From NCBI RefSeq assembly GCF_000188155.2, contig NZ_KE124774.1:1556356-1620355 (forward strand): DNA of 64,000 bases, written 5' to 3'. Below, piece after piece: positions 8,985-17,921 of this stretch. This stretch comes from Methylocystis sp. ATCC 49242. GTDB lineage: Bacteria > Pseudomonadota > Alphaproteobacteria > Rhizobiales > Beijerinckiaceae. The translations under genes were made by a program, and so were the position numbers. Positions within the stretch are counted from its first letter, which is position 1. The number at the start of each line of letters is the position of its first letter. The notes under the pieces are model-generated. The model was not told the origin of the DNA and ran no database searches. It saw only the letters and a program-made list of their open reading frames with translations.

Positions 8985-9043
8985 CGGGGGCTCCATGAGA
9001 CACCGCGAAAACTAGGCCTTTGCCCGAGACCTTCAAGCGCGCG

Positions 9044-10483
9044 TCAGATATGGATCGCCCGACCGAAGGCGTCCAACACGCTTTCATGCATGGTTTCCGA
9101 AAGCGTCGGATGCGGGAAGACCGTGCGCATCAGCTCCTCCTCAGTCGTCTCCAGGTTCATGGCGATCACAAACCCCTGAATCAGCTCCGTCGCCTCGGCG
9201 CCGATGATATGCGCGCCGAGCAGCCGACCCGTCCGGGCGTCGAAGATCGTCTTCACCAGCCCCTCCGGCTCGCCGAGAGCGATGGCCTTGCCGTTGGCGA
9301 GATAGGGGAAGCGGCCGATTTTCAGCTCCAGCCCCTGCGCCTTCGCCTTCTCTTCCGTCAGGCCCACCGATGCGATCTGCGGATGGCAGTAGGTGCAGCC
9401 CGGCACGAGCGATTTGTCGAGCGGATGCGCGTCCTTGCCCGCAATCGCGTCGACGCAGGAGACGCCCTCATGCTCGGCCTTGTGGGCGAGCATCGGCCCG
9501 CCCGCGACGTCTCCGATGGCGTAGATCCCCGCGACATTGGTGCGGCCGAGCCCGTCGGTCTTGATGACCCCGCGCTCGACCTCGACGCCGAGCGCCTGCA
9601 GCCCGAGATTTTCGACATTGGCGACGACGCCCGCGGCTGAGAGGACCCGATCGAACGCAATCGACGTTGTCGCGCCATCAGCGCCCCTGAGCGTCGCAAC
9701 GACGCTGTCCGCCTGCTTTTCGAGCCGCGCGACGGTTGTTGCGCTGTGGATGGCGACGCCCTGCTTCTCGAAACTCTTGCGCGCGAGGGCGGCGATCTCG
9801 GCGTCCTCGGCCGGCAGGATTTGCGGCAGCGCCTCGACCAGCGTCACCTCGACGCCGAAGGTGCGGTAGAAGGAGGCGAATTCGACGCCGATGGCGCCGC
9901 CGCCGACAACGAGCAGCGACGTGGGGAAGCGCTCGGGCTTCAACGCCTCGAAATATGTCCAGACGAGCCGTCCGTCGGGCTCGAGGCCAGGCAGCGCGCG
10001 CGGGCGCGCGCCGGTGGCGATGACGATATGCTTGGCCCGATAGGCGCCCTCCCCCAGCGTGTTCTTCGGCGCCGGCAGTTGCGGCGTCACCGGAGCCTTT
10101 TTCGGCGCGGCGACGCGCACCTCGCCCTTCCCGGTAAGCGTCGCTTCGCCCCAAATGACGTCGATCTTGTTCTTCTTCAGCAGGAAGCCCACGCCGGCGT
10201 TGAGTCGCCCTGCCGCCTCGCGGGAGCGCGCCACGATCCGTGCGGCGTCGAAGCCGGGGGCGGCGCCCGTGACGCCAAAGCGCTCGCCCTCTTTAGCGAG
10301 GCGATAGACTTCGGCCGAGCGCAGCAGCGCCTTTGTCGGGATGCAGCCCCAATTGAGACAGATTCCGCCGAGATGCTCGCGCTCGACGACCGCGGTTTTC
10401 AGGCCGAGCTGCGCGGCTCGAATCGCGGCCACATAGCCCCCCGGCCCGCCGCCGATGACAATGAGATCGTATGCCTCGCTCAT
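9044..10483 (-). CDS. lpdA: Dihydrolipoyl dehydrogenase
   Basis: E3 subunit that reoxidises the lipoyl groups of 2-oxoacid dehydrogenase or glycine-cleavage complexes using FAD and NAD+. It has 479 residues. The FAD Rossmann motif is GGGPGGYVAAIRAAQLG at residue 12, the redox disulfide GGICLNWGCIPTKALL at about 40, the NAD motif GGGAIGVEFA at about 190, and the C-terminal His-Glu pair sits in FPHPTLSETMHE. No E1 or E2 genes adjoin it, so which complex it serves cannot be told from this window. Confidence 0.95.
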   Translation of the reverse strand: MSEAYDLIVIGGGPGGYVAAIRAAQLGLKTAVVEREHLGGICLNWGCIPTKALLRSAEVYRLAKEGERFGVTGAAPGFDAARIVARSREAAGRLNAGVGFLLKKNKIDVIWGEATLTGKGEVRVAAPKKAPVTPQLPAPKNTLGEGAYRAKHIVIATGARPRALPGLEPDGRLVWTYFEALKPERFPTSLLVVGGGAIGVEFASFYRTFGVEVTLVEALPQILPAEDAEIAALARKSFEKQGVAIHSATTVARLEKQADSVVATLRGADGATTSIAFDRVLSAAGVVANVENLGLQALGVEVERGVIKTDGLGRTNVAGIYAIGDVAGGPMLAHKAEHEGVSCVDAIAGKDAHPLDKSLVPGCTYCHPQIASVGLTEEKAKAQGLELKIGRFPYLANGKAIALGEPEGLVKTIFDARTGRLLGAHIIGAEATELIQGFVIAMNLETTEEELMRTVFPHPTLSETMHESVLDAFGRAIHI

Positions 10484-10691
10484 GAGCCGCCCTCGCCGCG
10501 GCGCGATGCGCGCCGCTCGCCCCTGTTATCCGTCCGCGCCGCTGACGTCGAGGCGCGGGATCATACACGGGGATTTGGAGCTGCGTCGCCAGACAGGCGA
10601 GATGAGGCTCGGGAGAAAAAAAGCGCGTCGATGGCGAAGGGGAGGAGACCCTGGCGTCGACGCGCGCGGCGGTCGTAAGCATGTTCCTGGT

Positions 10692-10841
10692 TTACCGGGA
10701 CCGCCGGGTTTGGTTCGGGCGTTCGACACGCACCGGAATGGGCCTCAAAACGGGCGCCGCTATCGTTCCGCGCTCCAGAGCCTCGATCAGCGCGCGCCAC
10801 AGACTGCCCAGTGAAAATGTGTGTTTCCTAATCCTTTTCAT
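10692..10841 (-). CDS. Possible small basic protein
   Basis: A 49-residue frame read from ATG at 10841, with AGGAG nine bases upstream. The product is strongly basic (MKRIRKHTFSLGSLWRALIE at its start, ending TRRSR) with an amphipathic segment at residues 10-25 and no membrane helix. It lies between lpdA and the ribosomal protein operon. I recognise no family. The ribosome binding site is the main support; it may be a non-coding stretch. Confidence 0.4.
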   Translation of the reverse strand: MKRIRKHTFSLGSLWRALIEALERGTIAAPVLRPIPVRVERPNQTRRSR

Positions 10842-10931
10842 GGTCGCTACTCCTGTAAGGACTACCTCAAGAGCAACCGCCGAAAAGCGTCGTTTGATCC
10901 ATCATTTGTCAAAAATATTTTAGAACCGATC

Positions 10932-10967
10932 TAAAAAAGCCCCCGCCGGCGGACCGGCGAGGGCTGC
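10932..10967 (-). terminator. Terminator of the rpmI-rplT operon
   Basis: Read on the minus strand, AGCCCTCGCCGG pairs with CCGGCGGGGGCT around a four-base loop (one G-T pair) and ends in a run of six T. It lies about 24 bases after the rplT stop codon. Confidence 0.88.
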
Positions 10968-10990
10968 TTAAATTCAGTTTTTACAGCAGC

Positions 10991-11356
10991 TTACGCAGCA
11001 GCCGGCAGAGCGCTCTTGGCCTGGGCGACGATCGCGGCGAAAGCCTCCGGCTTTTCGATCGCGAGCTGCGACAGCACCTTGCGGTCCACCGCGACGCCAG
11101 CCTTGGCGAGACCGTCGATGAAGCGCGAATAGGTCAGGCCATGCTCGCGGACGGCGGCGTTGAGGCGCTGGATCCACAGAGCGCGGAACACGCGCTTCTT
11201 CGCCTTGCGGTCGCGCGTAGCATATTGCATCGAGCGGTCGACCGCGGCCTTGGCGGTGCGAATGGTGTTCTTGCGGCGGCCGTAAAAACCCTTGGCGGCC
11301 TTGAGCGTCTTCTTGTGCTTGGCGTGGGACGTGACGCCCCGTTTTACGCGAGCCAT
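10991..11356 (-). CDS. rplT: 50S ribosomal protein L20
   Basis: L20 binds 23S rRNA and is needed for early large-subunit assembly. The 121-residue basic protein has the family signatures [15 protein letters not shown] at the N-terminus and [22 protein letters not shown] site precedes the ATG. It follows rpmI by 42 bases, the standard gene pair; infC is not adjacent. In other bacteria L20 represses its own operon through the mRNA; no such element can be confirmed here. Confidence 0.97.
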   Translation of the reverse strand: MARVKRGVTSHAKHKKTLKAAKGFYGRRKNTIRTAKAAVDRSMQYATRDRKAKKRVFRALWIQRLNAAVREHGLTYSRFIDGLAKAGVAVDRKVLSQLAIEKPEAFAAIVAQAKSALPAAA

Positions 11357-11398
11357 GACGAAACTCCTCGATAGAATTCTGCGGTTGGGTTGGGACGG

Positions 11399-11599
11399 TT
11401 AGCCGTTCGGCAGGAAGTATTTCTTGATATTGTCGCCGTCGGTCTTGAACAGAACATTCGTCCCGCGCAGATTTCTGATCTGCTTGTTCGTGCGCTTGAT
11501 CATGCCATGGCGCTTGCCCTGCTGGGCGTACACCACTTTTCCAGTGCCGGTGATCTTGAAGCGCTTCTTGGCGCCGGATTTCGTCTTCAGCTTGGGCAT
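11399..11599 (-). CDS. rpmI: 50S ribosomal protein L35
   Basis: A 66-residue basic ribosomal protein beginning [20 protein letters not shown] and containing [18 protein letters not shown], both typical of L35. The start at 11599 is fixed by the conserved N-terminus and an AGGAGA site just upstream, although the frame is open to 11695. It is the first visible gene of the rpmI-rplT pair. Confidence 0.97.
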   Translation of the reverse strand: MPKLKTKSGAKKRFKITGTGKVVYAQQGKRHGMIKRTNKQIRNLRGTNVLFKTDGDNIKKYFLPNG

Positions 11600-11880
11600 T
11601 TTGCTCTCCTGGGCCTTGGCCCTGTTTTTCTTGGCGCGTCCGACTGGGTCTGGACCTTGAGGACGCAATTCGCGCGAGCGAAAAAGAACCGCCACGGCAG
11701 CCCATCACTGGCCGGGCGGTTCTGAAGGAGGGCTTATAGGCGCAAGTCGTCCACAAAAGCAAGTGGCGCGCCGGTAGACGAGCGCCGCCACGACGACATA
11801 TTTTGCGTCGCGGCCGGACCGGCGATCAACGTCGGCGCAGGGACAATAGTGTTCTGAGAGCAGGAAACGAGGGCTGACGA

Positions 11881-12996
11881 ATGAACATACACGCATCGAT
11901 GACGGAGGCGGCCGTCACGGCTGAATGTCCGGTCAATTCCCACAATGAATGGGATCCCCTGGAAGAGATCATCGTCGGCCGGCTGGAAGGCTCCACCATT
12001 CCGTCGGATCACCCCGTCGTCACCTGCAACATTCCCGGCATGGCGGCGCGCGCGCAGGCGCTGGCGGCCGGCTTCCGCTTTCCGAAATTCATGATCGAGC
12101 CCGCCCAGGAGGAACTCGACAATTTCATCAAGGTGCTCGAATCGCTCGGCGTCACCGTCACCCGGCCGGAAGCGTTCAACCACAAGGCCAAATTCTCGAC
12201 GCCCCACTGGTCCTCGCGCGGCTTCTGCAACTCCTGCCCGCGCGACTCCATGCTCGTCATCGGCGACGAAATCCTCGAAACGCCCATGGCCTGGCCCTGC
12301 CGCTATTTCGAGACGCATTCCTACCGGCCGATCCTGAAGGACTATTTCCGCCGCGGCGCGCGCTGGACCTCGGCGCCCAAGCCCCAGCTCACCGACGAGC
12401 TGTTCGACCCGAATTTCAGGCTCCCCGAAAAGGGCGAGCCGATGCGCTACATCCTCACCGAATTCGAGCCGGTCTTCGACGCCGCCGACTTCTTCCGCTG
12501 CGGCCGCGACATCTTCGTCACCCGCTCGAACGTCACCAACGCCATGGGAATCGACTGGCTGCGGCGGCACCTTGGCGAGGGCTACCGCATTCACGAGATC
12601 AAGAGCCGCTGCCCGAACCCGATGCACATCGACACGACGATCCTGCCGCTCGGGCCGGGCAAGATCCTGATCAATCCGGAATACATCAACCCGGACGAAC
12701 TGCCCGAGATCCTGAAGAAATGGGACATTCTCGTCGCGCCGGACCCGGACCCGATCGAGGACCGCATTCTCAAGATCACGTCCATGTGCGGCAAATGGCT
12801 GAGCATGAACATATTGATGGTCGACGAGAAGCGCATGATCGTCGACCCGCATCACACCAACATGATGCGGCAGGTGGAGAAATGGGGCTTCGAGCCGATC
12901 CCCGTCCCCTTCCTGCACTACGCGGCCTTCGGCGGCGCCTTCCATTGCGCGACGCTCGACGTGCGCCGCCGCGGAACGCTGGAGAGTTATTTCTAG
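11881..12996 (+). CDS. Glycine amidinotransferase-like enzyme
   Basis: Amidinotransferases of this family move the amidino group of arginine to an acceptor amine; the vertebrate enzyme (AGAT) makes guanidinoacetate from glycine. This 371-residue protein carries all parts of the catalytic triad in AGAT context: Asp200 in VFDAADFFRCGRDIF, His249 in PNPMHIDTT, and Cys356 in GGAFHCATLDVRRRG. The Asp-to-His spacing (49) equals that I recall for human AGAT. Further shared blocks are RSNVTNAMGIDWLRRHL and KWLSMNILMVDEKR. GAGGG precedes the ATG. It is convergent with a Gdx/SugE-type exporter gene. The acceptor cannot be read from sequence: glycine is likely, while inosamine phosphate or a secondary-metabolite amine remain possible. 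Confidence 0.88.
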   Translation: MNIHASMTEAAVTAECPVNSHNEWDPLEEIIVGRLEGSTIPSDHPVVTCNIPGMAARAQALAAGFRFPKFMIEPAQEELDNFIKVLESLGVTVTRPEAFNHKAKFSTPHWSSRGFCNSCPRDSMLVIGDEILETPMAWPCRYFETHSYRPILKDYFRRGARWTSAPKPQLTDELFDPNFRLPEKGEPMRYILTEFEPVFDAADFFRCGRDIFVTRSNVTNAMGIDWLRRHLGEGYRIHEIKSRCPNPMHIDTTILPLGPGKILINPEYINPDELPEILKKWDILVAPDPDPIEDRILKITSMCGKWLSMNILMVDEKRMIVDPHHTNMMRQVEKWGFEPIPVPFLHYAAFGGAFHCATLDVRRRGTLESYF

Positions 12997-13041
12997 GACA
13001 AATGTCCGGGGCGTATCAGCGAGACGAAAACGCAATCCTCG

Positions 13042-13074
13042 GGGCTTTCCGGCGCGGCCAGAGCCGGAAAGCCC
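13042..13074. terminator. Shared hairpin between convergent genes
   Basis: A perfect 12-bp inverted repeat (GGGCTTTCCGGC with its complement) and a nine-base loop lie between the amidinotransferase gene and the exporter gene and abut the stop codon of the latter. There is no T run on either side, so termination is likely but not certain. Confidence 0.55.
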
Positions 13075-13395
13075 TCAGGAGTTCGTCCCGAGACGAAGAC
13101 CGATGATCCCGACGACGATAAAGATTATCGACGCCAGTCGCCAGGGCGTCGTCGGTTCGTTGAACAGATAGACGCCGACCAGCGTGACGGCGGCGACGCT
13201 GCCGCCTGTCCAGACGGCATAGGCGGTGCCGGCGGGAATGGTTTTCACCGCAAGACCGAGACAGCCGACGCTCGCGATCATGAAAAACAGCATGATCACC
13301 GACGGCCAGAAGCGAGTGAAACCGTCGGCGTATTTCATGCCCACGAGCCACCCGACTTCGCAAAGACTGCCAATCATCAGAATGACCCAGTCCAT
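13075..13395 (-). CDS. SMR-family transporter, Gdx (SugE) guanidinium-exporter type
   Basis: A 106-residue small multidrug resistance protein with four hydrophobic helices, expected to work as a dual-topology dimer in the inner membrane exchanging substrate for protons. The essential Glu13 is present in MIGSLCEVGWLVGMKY. The blocks GTAYAVWTG and MKYADGFTRFWPSV are close to E. coli SugE rather than EmrE, which places it in the Gdx branch exporting guanidinium. The start at 13395 gives the normal family length; the frame continues upstream to 13557 without SMR-like sequence. It is convergent with the amidinotransferase gene and divergent from the pirin gene. Confidence 0.88.
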   Translation of the reverse strand: MDWVILMIGSLCEVGWLVGMKYADGFTRFWPSVIMLFFMIASVGCLGLAVKTIPAGTAYAVWTGGSVAAVTLVGVYLFNEPTTPWRLASIIFIVVGIIGLRLGTNS

Positions 13396-13555
13396 TTCGT
13401 AATGCCCTCGTTCGATCGGCGCGAATCTCCGCCCGTGGCCTTGTTGGCGTTCTACGCCCTGCCGCGTCAAGGACCAAGGTTGAGCCGGGTCGTTTGAATT
13501 TCCCGGCCCGCGCCCCAGATAGATGGTCGTCGAACTCGCCGCCAAGAGGCCGCTC

Positions 13556-14434
13556 ATGAGAAAAATTGTCGGCGTCTATCCTGCGCCTGCCGGCGTGCGC
13601 TGGGTCGGGGACGGTTTTCCGGTGCGCTCGCTCTTCTCCCATCATGAACATGGCGCGCGCGTCAGTCCGTTCCTGCTGTTCGATTATGCCGGGCCCGCCG
13701 ATTTTTCGCCGACCGGACATCGGCGCGGGGTCGGCCAGCATCCCCATCGCGGATTCGAGACCGTGACGATCGTCTATGATGGAGAGGTAACGCATCGCGA
13801 CTCGACCGGCGCCGGCGGTCTCATCGGACCGGGCGACGTGCAATGGATGACGGCCGGCTCCGGCGTTTTGCACGAGGAATATCATTCCGAGGCTTTCGCG
13901 CGCTCGGGCGGGCGTTTTGAAGTCGTGCAACTCTGGGTCAATCTGCCGGCGCGCGACAAGATGACGGCGCCGCGCTACCAGACGCTGCTCGACAAGGACA
14001 TTCCGCGAGTCGAGCTGCCGGAAGGCGCCGGCGTCCTTCGCGTGATCGCAGGCGAATATGACGGAGTCAAAGGCCCTGCCCGGACTTTCACGCCGATCGA
14101 CATCTGGGACATTCGGCTCGACAAGGGCGAAGCGGCGAATTTCACGCCGCATGAAGGCCATTCGCTGATAATCGTCGTGCTCGGCGGCGCGATAGAGATC
14201 AACGGACAGGCCAGGGCGAAGGAAGCCGAGGTGGTCGTCTTCGAAATGGGCGGCGGAGCGTTGAGCCTGTCGGCGCTGGCCGACACGAAGCTCCTTCTCC
14301 TTAGCGGCGAGCCGATCGACGAGCCCGTTGCGCAGCAAGGCCCTTTCGTGATGAACACGGCTGAAGAGATCAAGACGGCGTACGCCGATTACGAGTCGGG
14401 TCGTTTCGGCGCCATCGCGCCGCAAGACGCCTGA
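13556..14434 (+). CDS. Pirin family protein
   Basis: A bicupin of the pirin family with 292 residues from the ATG at 13556, which has AGAGG upstream; an ATG at 13523 in the same frame is less likely. The metal-binding motifs are HPHRGFETVTIV (two His) and GVLHEEYHS (His and Glu) in the N-terminal cupin, matching the iron site of pirins. Some pirins are quercetin dioxygenases, others regulators; the substrate here is unknown. It is divergent from the exporter gene with 160 bases between starts. Confidence 0.9.
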   Translation: MRKIVGVYPAPAGVRWVGDGFPVRSLFSHHEHGARVSPFLLFDYAGPADFSPTGHRRGVGQHPHRGFETVTIVYDGEVTHRDSTGAGGLIGPGDVQWMTAGSGVLHEEYHSEAFARSGGRFEVVQLWVNLPARDKMTAPRYQTLLDKDIPRVELPEGAGVLRVIAGEYDGVKGPARTFTPIDIWDIRLDKGEAANFTPHEGHSLIIVVLGGAIEINGQARAKEAEVVVFEMGGGALSLSALADTKLLLLSGEPIDEPVAQQGPFVMNTAEEIKTAYADYESGRFGAIAPQDA

Positions 14435-16159
14435 TTAAACGGCGCCGCGCCGTTCGATCGGGCGCGGCGAGAGACGCAGCTCCTCGAGGGTTAGGGCAAG
14501 CCGCGAGAAATCCACGGGTTTCGTGAGAAAGGCGTCGACGCCGGCGGCGCGCGCGGCGCTTTCGTCTTCCTCCTGCGCGCTCGCTGTCAGCGCAAGGATC
14601 GGCGTCCTCGGCGCGCCGGCGCGCGCCTCGGCGTCGCGAATGCGTCGCGTCGCCTCGCGGCCATCGAGCTCGGGCATGAAGAGATCCATGACGATGACGT
14701 CGAAAGGCGGCGACGCGTCGCCAATCGCCGCCCGGACCAACTCCACCGCCTCGGCGCCGTTGCGCGCGCGCGTCACGCTCGCGCCGAGCTTTTCGAGATG
14801 ACGGGTCAGAATGAGCGCGTTGACGTCATTGTCCTCGGCGACGAGGGCGTTGAGGCCGGCAAGCGCGCGGACAGGTTCGGCGGTTTCGTGTTTCGGCGCG
14901 TCGATGCCCGCCGGCGAAAGGCGCGCGACGAGAGAGGCGATTCGGACAGGCTTGACCAGCCATCCGTCGAAATCGCGCAAGGCGGCCTCGCCGAATGCGC
15001 GCCGCTCCAGCGGCGAGAAAAGTAGAAACAGGCGCCGCGCCCCGGCCGCGCGCGCCGCCTGCGCGAGACGCGACGTGACGGGCGCGCCCAGGGCGCAATC
15101 GACGATCACCACATCGAGCGGCGGCGCGGCCGTCCGTTCGAGGCGGGCGATTCCCGCCGCTTCCCCCCCGGCGACCTCCGCGTCCGCGCCCGCCGATCGC
15201 AGGCTGCTCGCGAGATAGGGCGCCTCGAACAGGCTCAAGGCGATGATCAGCGCGCGGCGTCCCGCGAGCGGCCTGGGAGAATCCATCTTCGTCCGCGGCG
15301 GAGCGGGCAGCGTGAACGCAAAAGTGGATCCTTCCGGAGATGTGACTGCGAGCGTCAACACGCCGCCCATCTGCGCGACGAGGCGGCGTGAGATGGCGAG
15401 GCCGAGACCCGTGCCGCCGTGTCGGCGCGTCTCCGAGGCGTCGCCCTGCTCAAACTCCTCGAAGATCGCGGCGCGCGCCGCCTCTGGCACGCCCGACCCG
15501 GTGTCCTGCACTTCGAATCTCAGCATCTCGCCGTCGCGCCCGACTTTGACGCCGACGCCGCCGTGATCGGTGAAATTGACCGCATTGCCGATAAGATTGA
15601 CCAGCACCTGCCGAAGCCGCGCCGGATCGCCCTCCATCTCCTGCGGCGCCTCCGGCGCAATATGGCTGGCGATTTCAAGCCCCTTTGCGAGTGCGCGGGG
15701 CGCGAGTAATTCGACTACGCCTTCAACGAGCGGCGCGAGCGCGAATGTTTCGCGCCTCAATTCGAGTTTGCCCGCCTCGATCTTCGAAAAATCGAGTATG
15801 TCGTCGATGAGTTGCGCCAGCGAGCGGCTCGAATCATTGATCGCCTCGACATAGCTCGCCTGCTCGGCGTCGAGACGCGTCATCGCGAGAAGCTGCGCGA
15901 GACCCATGACGCCATTCAACGGCGTGCGGATCTCGTGGCTGACAGTGGCGAGAAAGCGCGACTTGGCGAGGCTCGCGGCCTCCGCCCTGTCGCGCGCGGC
16001 GGCGGCGGCGCGCAGTTCCCAAATTTCATCGCGCAGGCGTTCGAGCTCAGATTCGACCTGGCCACGACCGCGCTTTCGGGCCGCGACGAAGATCGAGACG
16101 GCGAGCAGCGTAACGACAAGCTGCGCCGCGACAAGAATCAGAATGTCCTTCGCGCTCAT
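14435..16159 (-). CDS. Hybrid sensor histidine kinase / response regulator
   Basis: A 574-residue membrane kinase. One N-terminal helix (residues 5-27) is followed by a short coiled coil (about 33-65), HisKA with phospho-acceptor His75 in FLATVSHEIRTPLNG, and HATPase_c at about 180-290 with NLIGNAVNFTDHG, DTGSGVP and GGTGLGLAISRR. A degenerate receiver at about 300-415 lacks the usual Asp pocket. A complete receiver at about 440-560 has its acceptor Asp in VIVMDLFMPELDG and Lys in FLTKPVD. There is no periplasmic sensor domain, so the signal probably comes from the membrane or a partner. It abuts the pirin gene tail to tail. The cognate output is unknown. Confidence 0.92.
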   Translation of the reverse strand: MSAKDILILVAAQLVVTLLAVSIFVAARKRGRGQVESELERLRDEIWELRAAAAARDRAEAASLAKSRFLATVSHEIRTPLNGVMGLAQLLAMTRLDAEQASYVEAINDSSRSLAQLIDDILDFSKIEAGKLELRRETFALAPLVEGVVELLAPRALAKGLEIASHIAPEAPQEMEGDPARLRQVLVNLIGNAVNFTDHGGVGVKVGRDGEMLRFEVQDTGSGVPEAARAAIFEEFEQGDASETRRHGGTGLGLAISRRLVAQMGGVLTLAVTSPEGSTFAFTLPAPPRTKMDSPRPLAGRRALIIALSLFEAPYLASSLRSAGADAEVAGGEAAGIARLERTAAPPLDVVIVDCALGAPVTSRLAQAARAAGARRLFLLFSPLERRAFGEAALRDFDGWLVKPVRIASLVARLSPAGIDAPKHETAEPVRALAGLNALVAEDNDVNALILTRHLEKLGASVTRARNGAEAVELVRAAIGDASPPFDVIVMDLFMPELDGREATRRIRDAEARAGAPRTPILALTASAQEEDESAARAAGVDAFLTKPVDFSRLALTLEELRLSPRPIERRGAV

Positions 16160-16169
16160 TCTTCAACCA

Positions 16170-17708
16170 TCAGGCCGCGATCCTTCCAGCCGCAAGCCCC
16201 GCGCGGTAGGAGAGCGCCTCCGCAAGATGCGGGCGCGCGACCTGAGCGGCCCCGTCGAGATCGGCGATGGTGCGCGCAAGTTTCAGCACGCGGTGAAATC
16301 CTCTCGCCGAAAGCGCGAAACGGTCGGAAGCCTCGCGAATCAGCGTCGTCCCCGCGGCGTCGAGCATGGCGACGCGCTCGATGACGGCGGCTGGCGCGGC
16401 GGCGTTGGCGGCGACGCCCGGCAGACCCAGCGCGTCATAGCGGTCGCGCTGCAGCGCGCGGGCGCGTCCGACGCGAGCGGCGACCTCGCGCGACCCTTCC
16501 GATGGCGGCGGCAGCACCAGATCGGCGGCGGTGACGGCCGGAACTTCAATTTGAAGGTCGAAACGGTCCAGCAAGGGGCCGGACAGGCGCGCCTGATATT
16601 GCGCGACGCAGCGCTCGTTGGGCTGGCGGCGACAGGCGTAGCCCGGATCGAGCGCGTGACCGCATCGGCAGGGGTTCATCGCGGCGACAAGCTGGAAACG
16701 CGCGGGATAGACGGCGCGATGATTGGCGCGCGAGACGGCGACCTCGCCGGTTTCGAGCGGCTGGCGGAGACTGTCGAGCGCCTGCGGCTGAAACTCCGGC
16801 AATTCGTCGAGAAACAGCACGCCATTATGGGCCAGCGAAATTTCGCCAGGCTTCGCATGCGTTCCTCCGCCGACGAGCGCAGGCATCGAGGCCGAGTGAT
16901 GCGGCGCGCGGAAGGGACGCCGATCGGTGAGTTCGCCGCCGGCGATCTGCCCGGCGACGGAATGGATCATCGAGACCTCGAGCAGCTCGCGCGGCGTAAG
17001 CGGCGGCAGGATCGACGGCAGACGCGCGGCCAACATGGATTTGCCGGCCCCGGGCGGCCCGCTCATGAGAAGATTGTGACCGCCGGCGGCGGCGATCTCC
17101 AGCGCGCGCTTGGCGCTCTCCTGCCCCTTGATGTCGGCGAGGTCGGGAAGGTCGGCGGCGAGCGCGCGCACTGCCGGTTCGGGCCGCGCGAGCGCCTGCG
17201 TTCCCTTCATGTGATTGACGAGCTGGATGAGCGAACGCGGCGCCAGCACCTCCATGTCGCGCGACGCCCATGCGGCCTCCGGACCACATTCGCGCGGGCA
17301 GATCAGCCCCTGCCCCCGCGAGTTGGCGGCCACCGCCGCCGGCAACACGCCCGCGACCGGGGTCAACGTTCCATCGAGCGCGAGTTCGCCGAGCACGACG
17401 AAACCGTCGAGCGCGTCCGAAGGAATGGCGCCGATCGCCGCCATGACGCCCAGCGCAATGGGAAGATCGTAATGGCTCCCCTCCTTCGGCATGTCCGCGG
17501 GCGCGAGATTGACCGTAATGCGCTTCGCGGGCAGGGCGAGCCCGGAGGCGATGAGCGCGGCGCGCACGCGCTCCCGCGATTCGGCGACGGCCTTGTCCCC
17601 AAGGCCAACGACGTTGAAGACAACGGAGCCGCTCGTGATTTGCACCTGCACGTCGACTGGCCGCGCCTCGACGCCTTCGAATGCGACCGTCGCAACTCTC
17701 ACCGCCAT
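16170..17708 (-). CDS. comM: YifB/ComM family Mg-chelatase-like AAA+ ATPase
   Basis: ComM is a hexameric AAA+ helicase that promotes branch migration during natural transformation; many bacteria without known competence also carry it. The 512-residue protein has the ChlI-like N-terminal domain (VVGLGDKAVAESRERVRAAL), Walker A in MSGPPGAGKSM at about 215, Walker B LFLDELPEF, a zinc-like Cys cluster in NPCRCGHALDPGYAC, and the arginine-finger region RLSGPLLDRFD. The start at 17708 has GGAG nine bases upstream and gives the canonical MAVRVATVAFEGVEA; the open frame to 18116 is spurious. Confidence 0.93.
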   Translation of the reverse strand: MAVRVATVAFEGVEARPVDVQVQITSGSVVFNVVGLGDKAVAESRERVRAALIASGLALPAKRITVNLAPADMPKEGSHYDLPIALGVMAAIGAIPSDALDGFVVLGELALDGTLTPVAGVLPAAVAANSRGQGLICPRECGPEAAWASRDMEVLAPRSLIQLVNHMKGTQALARPEPAVRALAADLPDLADIKGQESAKRALEIAAAGGHNLLMSGPPGAGKSMLAARLPSILPPLTPRELLEVSMIHSVAGQIAGGELTDRRPFRAPHHSASMPALVGGGTHAKPGEISLAHNGVLFLDELPEFQPQALDSLRQPLETGEVAVSRANHRAVYPARFQLVAAMNPCRCGHALDPGYACRRQPNERCVAQYQARLSGPLLDRFDLQIEVPAVTAADLVLPPPSEGSREVAARVGRARALQRDRYDALGLPGVAANAAAPAAVIERVAMLDAAGTTLIREASDRFALSARGFHRVLKLARTIADLDGAAQVARPHLAEALSYRAGLAAGRIAA

Positions 17709-17921
17709 GACCTGCGCTCCGAAAAATTCGGCAAAGCCTGAAACAGCACCAAAGTAGCGTTCAAGCTTTTCACGCGCAAGAACAATGTGAGAACGCCTCA
17801 TGTGGCTCGAGGGTCCCGGACCGTCGCGCCGCGGCGGATTCATTGGCGCGGCAGTTGCCGAGAAGACAAAATTGTTTAGGCTCCTCTCGACTCGAAGGTT
17901 TATCCAGAAGGAGGCCATACT

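Noticed and set aside
11734-13035. 433-residue open frame antisense to the amidinotransferase gene
   Set aside because: The opposite strand encodes the full catalytic triad and conserved blocks; this frame has none.
15906-17741. 611-residue open frame antisense to the histidine kinase and comM
   Set aside because: It crosses two real genes on the other strand and is Arg- and Ala-rich without motifs, a codon-bias shadow.
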